Assembly (NCBI GenBank): GCA_038322815.1
Contig: JBBQGG010000043.1
Location: 1-26,282, forward strand
Direction of reading: 5' to 3'
Source of the DNA: PALSA-1296 sp038322815
Lineage (GTDB): Bacteria; Bacteroidota; Ignavibacteria; Palsa-1295
DNA length: 26,282 nt
A program made the position numbers and the translations under genes. Positions 12,751-19,956 of the stretch are shown here, piece by piece (within the stretch, counting starts at the first letter, position 1; each line of letters begins with the position of its first letter). A model generated the notes under the pieces. It saw nothing but the letters and a program-made list of their open reading frames with translations, did not search any database and was not told the origin of the DNA.

Positions 12751-13449
12751 ATGAACAACAAATACTTGGGGTTTGCGGAGGGAGAGATCACGGTGTATTG
12801 CGGAGATGATGCGCGGGCAAATGTGATCAGCAGTTTGCGGCAGGCAGTGCAGATCAGCAAGAGCGCCCGGAAGGGGAATATACTCTATATAAATACAGTC
12901 TTTACAACGCGGCGACTTCTTGAAGTGGCACGGAGGGAACTTGCTTACACTCATGCTGAGAAGCTTATCGGCAGTATGCCTCAAGGAATATACTTCCAGT
13001 CAACTATCATAGGCGATCTGTGTAAGAATTTAAGCGATATACGGGAGATCGTAACCCTGCATGAGGTAAAGCATATCATCGTTAATTCCTGGGATTTTGC
13101 TAACAGGTCATATTCTTATAAGGAGAAAGCCCTGTTCGGATTATTGCAGTTAGCCGATGAATTCGGAGTTTCGGTGCTGATCTATTCCCAAGCGAGAATG
13201 AACGGAGCCGTTCGCGGCGAAATGCATCGCGGCGGACTTGGGAAGCTTGCCGTCATTGCCGATGATATAATTTCGCTTAATCTGGAGCTTGATGAAAGTG
13301 AAATAATAGAAGAAAGTATAATATTAAGTCCGATGAAAATCAATCAGTTAGAGTATGCTCAAGGGGAAATGAGCATCTCTGAAAATAGCGATCTTGAAAA
13401 TCTGGAATTAGAGGAGGTTTTGGAGGAGGAAATGGAATTTGAAATGTGA
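12751..13449 (+). CDS. RecA/RadA-fold protein with degenerate nucleotide-binding motifs and acidic tail
   Basis: The 232-residue soluble protein follows the order of a RecA/RadA/KaiC-type domain. A beta strand ITVYCGDD (13-20) leads into where the P-loop should be, but the sequence is GDDARANVIS, without the GK[TS] of Walker A. ILYINTVFTTRRLLEVARRE (44-63) resembles the strand-helix after it. VKHIIVNSWDFAN (106-118) stands at the Walker B position, with Asn112 at the usual Asp position or Asp115 slightly later. LADEFGVSVLIYSQARMNG (134-152) matches the motif carrying the sensor Gln, and GGLGKLAVIADDIISLNLE (161-179) the following segment. The last ~20 residues are almost all acidic (ENLELEEVLEEEMEFE). 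I infer a pseudo-ATPase or an ATPase with an unusual loop; DNA repair or replication is a guess. It stands alone with its own leader. Confidence 0.7.
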   Translation: MNNKYLGFAEGEITVYCGDDARANVISSLRQAVQISKSARKGNILYINTVFTTRRLLEVARRELAYTHAEKLIGSMPQGIYFQSTIIGDLCKNLSDIREIVTLHEVKHIIVNSWDFANRSYSYKEKALFGLLQLADEFGVSVLIYSQARMNGAVRGEMHRGGLGKLAVIADDIISLNLELDESEIIEESIILSPMKINQLEYAQGEMSISENSDLENLELEEVLEEEMEFEM

Positions 13450-13462
13450 AACATCACGTCTC

Positions 13463-15580
13463 CTAATCCAAAAACGCCCAGGTTACATCTACCCGGAATT
13501 GAAAGCCGCCTCGGGGATAGATGCCGACGTTATAATATGGCGTACTGAGGATATTCAAGAATGAGATATTCACCGTGGCGCGCTGGTCAATGACGGTTGA
13601 GACTAATAGATCAAGAATATATTTAGGCTTCGTAAGGCGCGAATCATTTAGTACTGCTTGCCGACGAGCATCCAGTCCGCGATAGATATAATAATCGGAG
13701 AAGGGATCGTATGTAAGGGAAGGGCTGAGCATATTCATGTAACGGACTCGTGCTCCGAAACTCATTCGCAAATTTCCTTCGGCGATCTCATCTTCGTAAT
13801 AAAGTCCCATGGAGCTTTGGATGCGTTGTTTTAAGTCGGATGATAGAACCGGATTAGATGTATAGGACGATATCGGACTTGTTGACGGGAAAAAAATTGT
13901 GTAGAGTTGATATCGGAAATACGAAAACCACAGATCCATGTTGGCACGAATGCTACTGGTATGAATATCTTTCGAAGAAAAAACGGGTTTTACATTTGTA
14001 TCGCTTCCATCAAGTGATTGCAAATAAACTCCTTCAGGCTCATGTCTATCAAGGTAGCCGAGCGAAAGAGCAAACCGTTCGCGCTTGCCGAAGGGAACAT
14101 TCATATTAATATATGCTCCGATATTTTTTAAGCTATAGGTTGCAGCAGGATTTGGTGAAAGCGTTGCGCGGTCGGTTGCATAGGTTGCTTGCGCAGTCAG
14201 TTTTAATGCCTCTGTGAGTTTAGCAGAAGCTTCGACTCCAAAATTTGTAAGGAAAAGTGCAGGAGCAACGGCGTTAGTAAGTGAAAGTTTTGAAAGTGTG
14301 CCGCGAAAATATCCGCTGATGCTGACACCGAATAAATTAGATAGCGAAATAGAATCACTACCTAATGCCGATAGGCGCGTTTCCGAAACATTCAGTGTAC
14401 TCATGCCCGGAGTGTAACGGGTAAGATATTGTGCATCTCCGCGAATTGTTGCGCGAGTGATAAATGATCCGATCTGCAGCTCAGCGGGCTGCAAGATCGA
14501 AAGACCGTATCGCTGTGCTTGCGCAAGAGGTTGATAATACGCCGGGAAAGTCGAATCGACTCCCAGCATTCGCCGCGCCGATGTTGTCGCATACACGCTT
14601 AACTGTGTCCGATCTTTCTCTGAAAAAAGTGACACACCAAGCTGCGTCAAGATATCGAAGCGTGTGCGATGATCGAAGGGTGAGGGATCTTTTACGGTGG
14701 AAAGTATGGGATCGAAAATATCTGTGGTTGAACTATCGCGAGCAAGGATGCCACCGTTCAATCCGCTGAAGGCAGAAGTATAAAGCATAAAAAGCAGTAC
14801 ATCGAATGTCTTTGTATTATACGTTGACTGCCCTCTGACCCACCACTCTTCAATGCGAGGATTAAGTGTAAGATCAGAAATATTCGTTCCTGCACTTCGG
14901 TGATAAGCAGCGACGGCAACATTCATTGCCTCGGAGGGATTAATGCTGAAAAGTCCTTCGAAATTCGAAAGCTGATTCCCAAGTTCTTGTGTATAGTGAA
15001 AGCGGGAGTAGGGAATCGGGGCGCGAAATTTTTCAAGCGAAAAATTTACGGCATCGCTTGAAGCATGATCGGCAGCCGAAAGCAATCCGCCGTTTTGAAT
15101 GCTTGTCATGGCTGCGATCTCAAGCGGGAAATAATTCAGCGCAGTATTCCCTGTGAGCGGATCGTTGAGTGGGAGAACACCTTCTAAAAAAGATGCGGCA
15201 AGCGGTTCGCTTGTTCGATTCGTAAACTCGAATGACTCTCTGCCATATCCCTGATCCGTTTGTATGAGCGGATATGCACCGTTCATTTCATGCAAAAGCT
15301 GTGAGAATGTCATCGGCGATGAATATGCACGAACAGCTTCGTTCGTTATTGTTACAGATGAAGCATCAAAAACTGCAAGAGCACGGCGATAGACAGAATC
15401 CTTTTTATGGATGACGGTATCTTTTCCCTGGAATGCAATATCTTCGTGCTTAAAAACGGTATCCTTCTTTTGGATGACAGAATCTTTTTTTACAACGGGA
15501 AGAGGTTTTACATTAAGCGAATCGGCAGAAGATTGAGCAAAGGCAGTTGCTGAAAAAAATAGAAAGAATATTACCGTCAT
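13463..15580 (-). CDS. Large outer-membrane beta-barrel protein (putative porin or TonB-receptor-like)
   Basis: The 705-residue protein begins MTVIFFLFFSATAFAQ, a signal peptide with cleavage after AFA but no basic n-region. Residues 31-65 are five seven-residue repeats of the type KKDSVIQ. A plug-like segment follows (about 75-180: TITNEAVRAYSSPMTFSQLL, then FEFTNRTSEPLAASFLEGVL), and the remainder has the alternating strand pattern of a large barrel ending in FRVDVTWAFLD. No carboxypeptidase-like domain or clear TonB box is seen. The start ATG lies inside an inverted-repeat element (15576-15676), and the frame remains open upstream through it (see findings). It converges on the RecA-like gene with 13 bases between the stops. 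Substrate unknown. Confidence 0.82.
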   Translation of the reverse strand: MTVIFFLFFSATAFAQSSADSLNVKPLPVVKKDSVIQKKDTVFKHEDIAFQGKDTVIHKKDSVYRRALAVFDASSVTITNEAVRAYSSPMTFSQLLHEMNGAYPLIQTDQGYGRESFEFTNRTSEPLAASFLEGVLPLNDPLTGNTALNYFPLEIAAMTSIQNGGLLSAADHASSDAVNFSLEKFRAPIPYSRFHYTQELGNQLSNFEGLFSINPSEAMNVAVAAYHRSAGTNISDLTLNPRIEEWWVRGQSTYNTKTFDVLLFMLYTSAFSGLNGGILARDSSTTDIFDPILSTVKDPSPFDHRTRFDILTQLGVSLFSEKDRTQLSVYATTSARRMLGVDSTFPAYYQPLAQAQRYGLSILQPAELQIGSFITRATIRGDAQYLTRYTPGMSTLNVSETRLSALGSDSISLSNLFGVSISGYFRGTLSKLSLTNAVAPALFLTNFGVEASAKLTEALKLTAQATYATDRATLSPNPAATYSLKNIGAYINMNVPFGKRERFALSLGYLDRHEPEGVYLQSLDGSDTNVKPVFSSKDIHTSSIRANMDLWFSYFRYQLYTIFFPSTSPISSYTSNPVLSSDLKQRIQSSMGLYYEDEIAEGNLRMSFGARVRYMNMLSPSLTYDPFSDYYIYRGLDARRQAVLNDSRLTKPKYILDLLVSTVIDQRATVNISFLNILSTPYYNVGIYPRGGFQFRVDVTWAFLD
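15386..15490 (-). repeat. Seven-residue (21-bp) repeat in the outer-membrane protein N-terminus
   Basis: The codons for residues 31-65 encode KKDSVIQ, KKDTVFK, HEDIAFQ, GKDTVIH and KKDSVYR in succession: five copies with a fixed period of seven and a conserved K-D-[ST]-V core in four. The segment lies just after the signal peptide, so it would be a charged periplasmic extension before the barrel. Confidence 0.85.
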
Positions 15581-15676
15581 TCTGAGCGATAGCGAAGAAT
15601 CCCGTGATGGTTTGAAGTAAACTTCAGAGCTAACCTCAAGGGATTCTTCACTTCGCTTCGCTCCGTTCAGAATGAC
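15576..15676. repeat. MITE-like inverted-repeat element, copy 1
   Basis: The ends are GTCATTCTGA (15576-15585) and TCAGAATGAC (15667-15676), perfect inverted repeats. Inside, GCGAAGAATCCC (15591-15602) pairs with GGGATTCTTCACTTCGC, and a short central spacer separates the arms. A longer relative lies at 26007-26152. No coding capacity of its own. Confidence 0.82.
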
Positions 15677-15866
15677 ATGTGAACTGAGAAAGGTATAAGA
15701 AAAAATGTATCGGTACTGTTTCAGCGGCTTTATTGTTTAATTCGTCATAGCGATTAACGCGATATTTTTGAAATTGTTGCATTTATTAAATAATTCTTTA
15801 AAGATTTGCGCCCCGGATTTTTCTTCTTTAGAAATTCCCTGCCGCAAAGTTTCGTACATTTACACC

Positions 15867-16442
15867 ATGAAATATAACTTAATTATTTTATTGGCTCTCG
15901 GATTTTGGAGTTGCTCTTCCCCACAGGCTTCAAATGATGGAGGCGCGCCATTGGATGGGTGGATAAAATTATTTCCGAAGTACACTTCCTGTATTTTTAA
16001 TAACGATACCATATTTTCTGTTGATATGCTTGTCTATGTCGCAAAAGACTCTGTTTTATCTTTTTCGGTTTACGGAATGCCGGCTTTTAGAGCGAAAGGA
16101 AGATTGTTAGTTCGGTGCGTTTCATCTTTAGCTGGGAGCACTTGGGGATATAAGTTTTCAACTTCAGATGTAATTATTGATTCTTCAGCACAGAGTGACC
16201 TTATAACTTTGCCATTATCCTTTAAAGGAGACTCGGTCTATAACCAGAATATTTATCTCTATCTTCATACTCAGACCCAATACTTAGTCGAAATACAGGT
16301 TGCACTTGATTCGGTTTATTCAAAGGTAAAGGATCGATACTTCGAAGTTCATTCGAAAGAAGCACAATTAATAAATCCGGATGGTCATCGCTACCTTGAT
16401 GATTATTATGTCGCAGGGATACCATTCTTTGCAAGAGAATAA
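15867..16442 (+). CDS. Lipoprotein of unknown function
   Basis: From the ATG at 15867 the protein starts MKYNLIILLALGFWSCSSPQ, a lipoprotein signal peptide with the lipobox at FWSC (Cys16). The mature part (about 175 aa) has strand-like segments (FSVDMLVYVAKDSVLSFSVY, IYLYLHTQTQYLVEIQVALD) suggesting a beta-sandwich-like domain; no family is recognised. The frame is open upstream to 15768, but that adds a non-signal extension. It precedes dxr by only 10 bases (or overlaps it if dxr starts upstream), so it probably belongs to the dxr-rseP operon and would be anchored to a membrane facing the periplasm. Confidence 0.78.
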   Translation: MKYNLIILLALGFWSCSSPQASNDGGAPLDGWIKLFPKYTSCIFNNDTIFSVDMLVYVAKDSVLSFSVYGMPAFRAKGRLLVRCVSSLAGSTWGYKFSTSDVIIDSSAQSDLITLPLSFKGDSVYNQNIYLYLHTQTQYLVEIQVALDSVYSKVKDRYFEVHSKEAQLINPDGHRYLDDYYVAGIPFFARE

Positions 16443-16452
16443 TTTTTTAAAA

Positions 16453-17661
16453 TTGAATTCCAGTACACCAAAATCCGTCACTATCCTTGGCTCCACCGGC
16501 AGCATCGGGCGCAATACGCTTGAGGTGATTCGCCGCAGCCCTGAACGGTTTGTAGTAAAGGCTATCAGCGCGAATAAGTCAGTTGATGAAGTCCGCAAGC
16601 AGATCGTAGAATTTCACCCTGAGACTGTTGCCATGACCGATCCAGATGCTGCCGAAATTTTACGGAAAGAATTTGGGGCGATAATAAAGACGGGTGCCGA
16701 TTCGCTCAACGATATAAGCAGCCGATCAGATATTGATATTGTGGTCGCGGCTATGGTCGGTTTTGCCGGACTGCGTCCAACTATAGAAGCCATCCGAGCA
16801 GGAAAGCGAGTTGCTATTGCCAATAAAGAAACGCTCGTTGTTGCAGGCGAACTTATGACGGCTCTCGCAAAAAAAACGGGAGCAGAAATTTTACCGATAG
16901 ATTCGGAGCATTCGGCAATTGCCCAATGCCTTGTAGGAGAATCTCCCGAAAGTATTAAACATATTATTCTTACGGCAAGCGGGGGTCCGTTTCGTACCCG
17001 TCTTAAAGAGACATTCGATTCGATCGAGCTTAGTGAGGCGCTAAAGCATCCGAATTGGGTAATGGGACGTAAGATTACAATAGACTCAGCCACACTGATG
17101 AATAAGGGCTTGGAGATCATCGAAGCGCAGTGGTTATTTTCTGTGCCGCTTGAAAAAATTGATGTGATCGTTCATCCGCAATCAATTATTCATTCGATGG
17201 TAGAGTTTTGCGACGGAAGTATCAAGGCTCAGCTTGGCGCACCGGATATGCGGCTGCCGATACAGTATGCTTTGGGTTATCCTGAACGATTGGCGCAGGA
17301 ATACGATGCACTCGATCTTTTGAAAAATAACACGCTTGATTTTGAAAGCCCTGATATTGAAAAATTTCCCTGTCTCCGTTTGGCAAGGGAAGCCGGAGAA
17401 CGCGGAGGGATTTTCCCATGCATTCTCAATGCTGCTAACGAAATAGCAGTTGCAGCTTTTCTATCAGAGCAAATAGGATTTAATGACATTCCCCGAATAA
17501 TCGAACAAGTGATGCTGGATTCTCCCCAAGATTCGGCACAACCTTTGAATGCATTATCAGATAGTGCTATTAATAACGATATAGAGAGAATTTATCATGC
17601 AGATGAAAAAGCGAGGGAATATGCAAAAAAATTGGTTGCAAAAAAAATATTTGTTAATTAA
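16453..17661 (+). CDS. dxr: 1-deoxy-D-xylulose 5-phosphate reductoisomerase
   Basis: Dxr converts DXP to 2-C-methyl-D-erythritol 4-phosphate with NADPH and a divalent metal, the second step of the MEP isoprenoid pathway, in the cytosol. Starting at TTG 16453 (402 aa) the motifs are: NADPH site LGSTGSIGRNT (12-22), ANKET (123-127), metal ligands Asp150 and Glu152 in PIDSEHSAIAQC, substrate loop ASGGPFR (175-181), HPNWVMGRKITIDSATLMNK (199-218), and Glu221. In-frame ATGs at 16381, 16399 and 16408 would start inside the preceding lipoprotein gene and add residues unlike the family, so the TTG is preferred. The following lipoprotein gene overlaps its 3' end. Confidence 0.96.
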   Translation: MNSSTPKSVTILGSTGSIGRNTLEVIRRSPERFVVKAISANKSVDEVRKQIVEFHPETVAMTDPDAAEILRKEFGAIIKTGADSLNDISSRSDIDIVVAAMVGFAGLRPTIEAIRAGKRVAIANKETLVVAGELMTALAKKTGAEILPIDSEHSAIAQCLVGESPESIKHIILTASGGPFRTRLKETFDSIELSEALKHPNWVMGRKITIDSATLMNKGLEIIEAQWLFSVPLEKIDVIVHPQSIIHSMVEFCDGSIKAQLGAPDMRLPIQYALGYPERLAQEYDALDLLKNNTLDFESPDIEKFPCLRLAREAGERGGIFPCILNAANEIAVAAFLSEQIGFNDIPRIIEQVMLDSPQDSAQPLNALSDSAINNDIERIYHADEKAREYAKKLVAKKIFVN

Positions 17662-18154
17662 GATTACAGGAACGGTAATCGTAGCTATTTTTATTTGTAT
17701 TATCACGTTGCAAGGGTGTAGTAGTACAATGACGCAAGGACAAGCCAAACCGACAACTGTAGATGTTCATAAACTGGATGTCCATTTTTCAGTCGGCAAA
17801 CCAATTGAGAACGAAGAAACAAGAAAAGCACTCGAAGTAGTTAGCGAAATCAAAGGAGTGAGCTATACTATAGATCGGTATAACGAGCGTTTTGCAAATG
17901 ATAGTGTCCATGCAACAAAATTTGTCGATAGAGATCCTGATCCGAAAGCCGATGATCCGATATTAAAAAATTATTACAATGTAGTAGTTGGGGCTGACTC
18001 CCTGACCATGGTACATACATGGTTTACTTTCCTTGTCCGAAACGATTTCAAAGAAGTTCTCTATTACGATATGAAGAAAGGCAAGCCGATGCCTATTGAT
18101 AATTGGAAAATAAATTGGCCCGCATCCGAATTTTTAAGGAATAAAACAGACTAA
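17621..18154 (+). CDS. Lipoprotein of unknown function between dxr and rseP
   Basis: The start at 17621 gives MQKNWLQKKYLLIKITGTVI and a hydrophobic core ending in the lipobox LQGC (Cys33). The n-region is long and basic. The mature part (~145 aa) contains NEETRKALEVVSEIKGVSYT, an Asp-rich stretch RDPDPKADDP, and VHTWFTFLVRNDFKEVLYYD; no family is recognised. The start overlaps the end of dxr by 41 bases in another frame. ATGs at 17597 and 17603 are alternatives, but 17621 has a GAGGG purine run just upstream. It interrupts the frequent dxr-rseP adjacency. Confidence 0.78.
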   Translation: MQKNWLQKKYLLIKITGTVIVAIFICIITLQGCSSTMTQGQAKPTTVDVHKLDVHFSVGKPIENEETRKALEVVSEIKGVSYTIDRYNERFANDSVHATKFVDRDPDPKADDPILKNYYNVVVGADSLTMVHTWFTFLVRNDFKEVLYYDMKKGKPMPIDNWKINWPASEFLRNKTD

Positions 18155-18305
18155 AACAATAGGTTGCGAAACAGAGATCATCGGAATTCCGTACTCCATA
18201 AGAAATTATTATGTTGAACAAAAACTCTTGCCAGCAACGCAATTTTTAGATCCTCACAAAAAACATCAGCGAACGCAATTCGCTAAATAAGCATTTAAAG
18301 GCACT

Positions 18306-19682
18306 ATGCAAACTTTAACAACACTTTTTTACTTTATTATCACGATTTTTGCACTCGTTTCAGTGCATGAATTCGGACATTTTATCGCTGCACGCCTATT
18401 TGGAATGCACGTACCGATCTATTCTATCGGTATGGGGCGCAGGCTTTTCGGCTGGAATAAGCATAACGGCTTTACGTTCGGTCCGCTGACAGAAGAATTC
18501 GAAAATAAACTCGGCGCACATACGGATTACCGTTTATCGCTTCTGCCTATCGGAGGCTATGCAAAAATTGCAGGAATGATCGACGAAACGCAGACAGAAG
18601 CACTTCCACCCGAACCTCAACCCTGGGAATTCCGCTCGAAAAGCTGGTGGAAAAAATCCATCGTCATTTCAGCAGGCGTTATCATGAATTTTATTCTTGC
18701 CGGAGCAATCTTCATCGGAATTAAATATGCAGAAGGCAGAGAAATTTACGAAACCACAACGATCGGTTATGTAGGTCAGAGTTCTGTTTCTGCTAAACTT
18801 GGCGTTCAGGCACACGATAAAGTCGTTTCGATCAACAATAAGCCGATCACCAATTGGCAGGACCTTGAAGAAGAAGCGATGCTTGAACAGCTTGACCGCG
18901 ATTTCACGATGACGGTAGAGCGCGATGGAAAACTTGTGGATTTTCACTATAGAGCAAAAGATCTTGGCACCGATGATCCAAGAAGGAATTTTGGACTGGT
19001 TCCTGAAGGGTATGGCGGCACACGTTTAGCTGCTGTAGTAGCTTCGACTCCTGCCGATCGTATTCACTTGCAAAAAGGTGATGTGATCACGAAGGTAAAT
19101 GATGTTCCGATCGAGAGCGAAACAGCTTTAATAGATAATATTGGTGCTCATCCGAATCAGGAAGTTTTGCTTACCTGGAAACGTAACGGCACTGAGATGA
19201 CTTCGAAGGTAACGCCTGATGGAAGCGGACATATTGGCGTGAGTCCTGTTCCGGAGCCTTTTGCTGGTAAAGTACGAAAAGTAAATTATTCGATCTTTCA
19301 AGCAATACCGGTTGGAATAAGTGAGCTTTTCAGGCAAACAACATTATACATTAAAAGCATAGGGATGCTTTTCAGCGGAAAAGTTGATATTGGCAAGAAT
19401 GTCGGCGGACCGATCAAGATCGCACAATTCGCAGGACGTGCTGCAGAAGGTGGAGCTGTTGCCTTTTTCGGCTTCATGGCTATACTCTCACTTTCACTTG
19501 CATTTTTAAATATTCTTCCAATCCCCGCGCTCGATGGCGGACACTTAGTTATTATCCTGATCGAAGCCGTTATCGGCAGAGAGCTTTCTCAAGGTTTCAA
19601 GATGGGCTTCCAGAAAGTTGGAGTCACGCTGCTTCTGCTGTTGATGGCGTTTATGGTGTTTAATGACATTAGAGGGTTGTAA
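18306..19682 (+). CDS. rseP: RIP metalloprotease RseP (site-2 protease family)
   Basis: RseP is an inner-membrane zinc protease that cuts membrane-spanning substrates such as anti-sigma factors or leftover signal peptides. The first helix carries the zinc motif HEFGH (21-25), the last region the ligand motif PALDGGH (407-413) with Asp410. The reading order is TM1, an extended loop with GGYAKIAGM (83-91), TM2 (about 118-138), two PDZ-like domains (about 148-218 and 232-306), then the C-terminal membrane helices. At 458 aa it is of usual length. AAAGG lies five bases upstream of the ATG. A gap of about 150 bases without obvious signals separates it from the lipoprotein gene. Confidence 0.96.
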   Translation: MQTLTTLFYFIITIFALVSVHEFGHFIAARLFGMHVPIYSIGMGRRLFGWNKHNGFTFGPLTEEFENKLGAHTDYRLSLLPIGGYAKIAGMIDETQTEALPPEPQPWEFRSKSWWKKSIVISAGVIMNFILAGAIFIGIKYAEGREIYETTTIGYVGQSSVSAKLGVQAHDKVVSINNKPITNWQDLEEEAMLEQLDRDFTMTVERDGKLVDFHYRAKDLGTDDPRRNFGLVPEGYGGTRLAAVVASTPADRIHLQKGDVITKVNDVPIESETALIDNIGAHPNQEVLLTWKRNGTEMTSKVTPDGSGHIGVSPVPEPFAGKVRKVNYSIFQAIPVGISELFRQTTLYIKSIGMLFSGKVDIGKNVGGPIKIAQFAGRAAEGGAVAFFGFMAILSLSLAFLNILPIPALDGGHLVIILIEAVIGRELSQGFKMGFQKVGVTLLLLLMAFMVFNDIRGL

Positions 19683-19723
19683 GAAACAACCCCCCTCTGC
19701 CAAAATATTTTGATAACTATCGA

Positions 19724-19945
19724 CTAAGAGTCAAGAGACTCGTCTGCCTTCTTCATTTTATCTCTATAGTACCCTCCGAGGGGAATGCCGACAAAGCGTG
19801 CCAGCAATATAACTATTGCAGTAAACAAGACAAATGATCTGTTTACATTAACAGCCAGAAGAGATGCAATTATAACTCCGATTGAAAGCAAAAACCAAAG
19901 CCAAGATTTTTGTCTGTATGTTATGTTGTTTTGTCGTAAGAAAAT
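19724..19945 (-). CDS. Small membrane protein (73 aa) with no ordinary start codon; possible pseudogene
   Basis: A frame ending at TAG (19724-19726) reads, from about 19930 inward, YRQKSWLWFLLSIGVIIASL, then LAVNVNRSFVLFTAIVILLA, then RFVGIPLGGYYRDKMKKADE and SLDS. Two clear transmembrane helices with a charged C-terminus look like genuine protein. But the frame has no ATG, GTG or TTG before the first helix. Upstream it reads ATG-TAA-ATT-TTC: an ATG (19949-19951) followed at once by a stop, then ATT (19943-19945), a rare initiator. It may start at ATT, be a pseudogene with a damaged start, or contain a sequence error. It follows the protease gene by 11 bases on the same strand. Coordinates assume the ATT. 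Confidence 0.5.
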   Translation of the reverse strand: MFLRQNNITYRQKSWLWFLLSIGVIIASLLAVNVNRSFVLFTAIVILLARFVGIPLGGYYRDKMKKADESLDS

Positions 19946-19956
19946 TTACATAATTT

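Noticed and set aside
16381..16452. Upstream ATG starts for dxr
   Set aside because: They lie inside the lipoprotein gene and would add 15-24 residues not seen in the family before VTILGSTGSIG.
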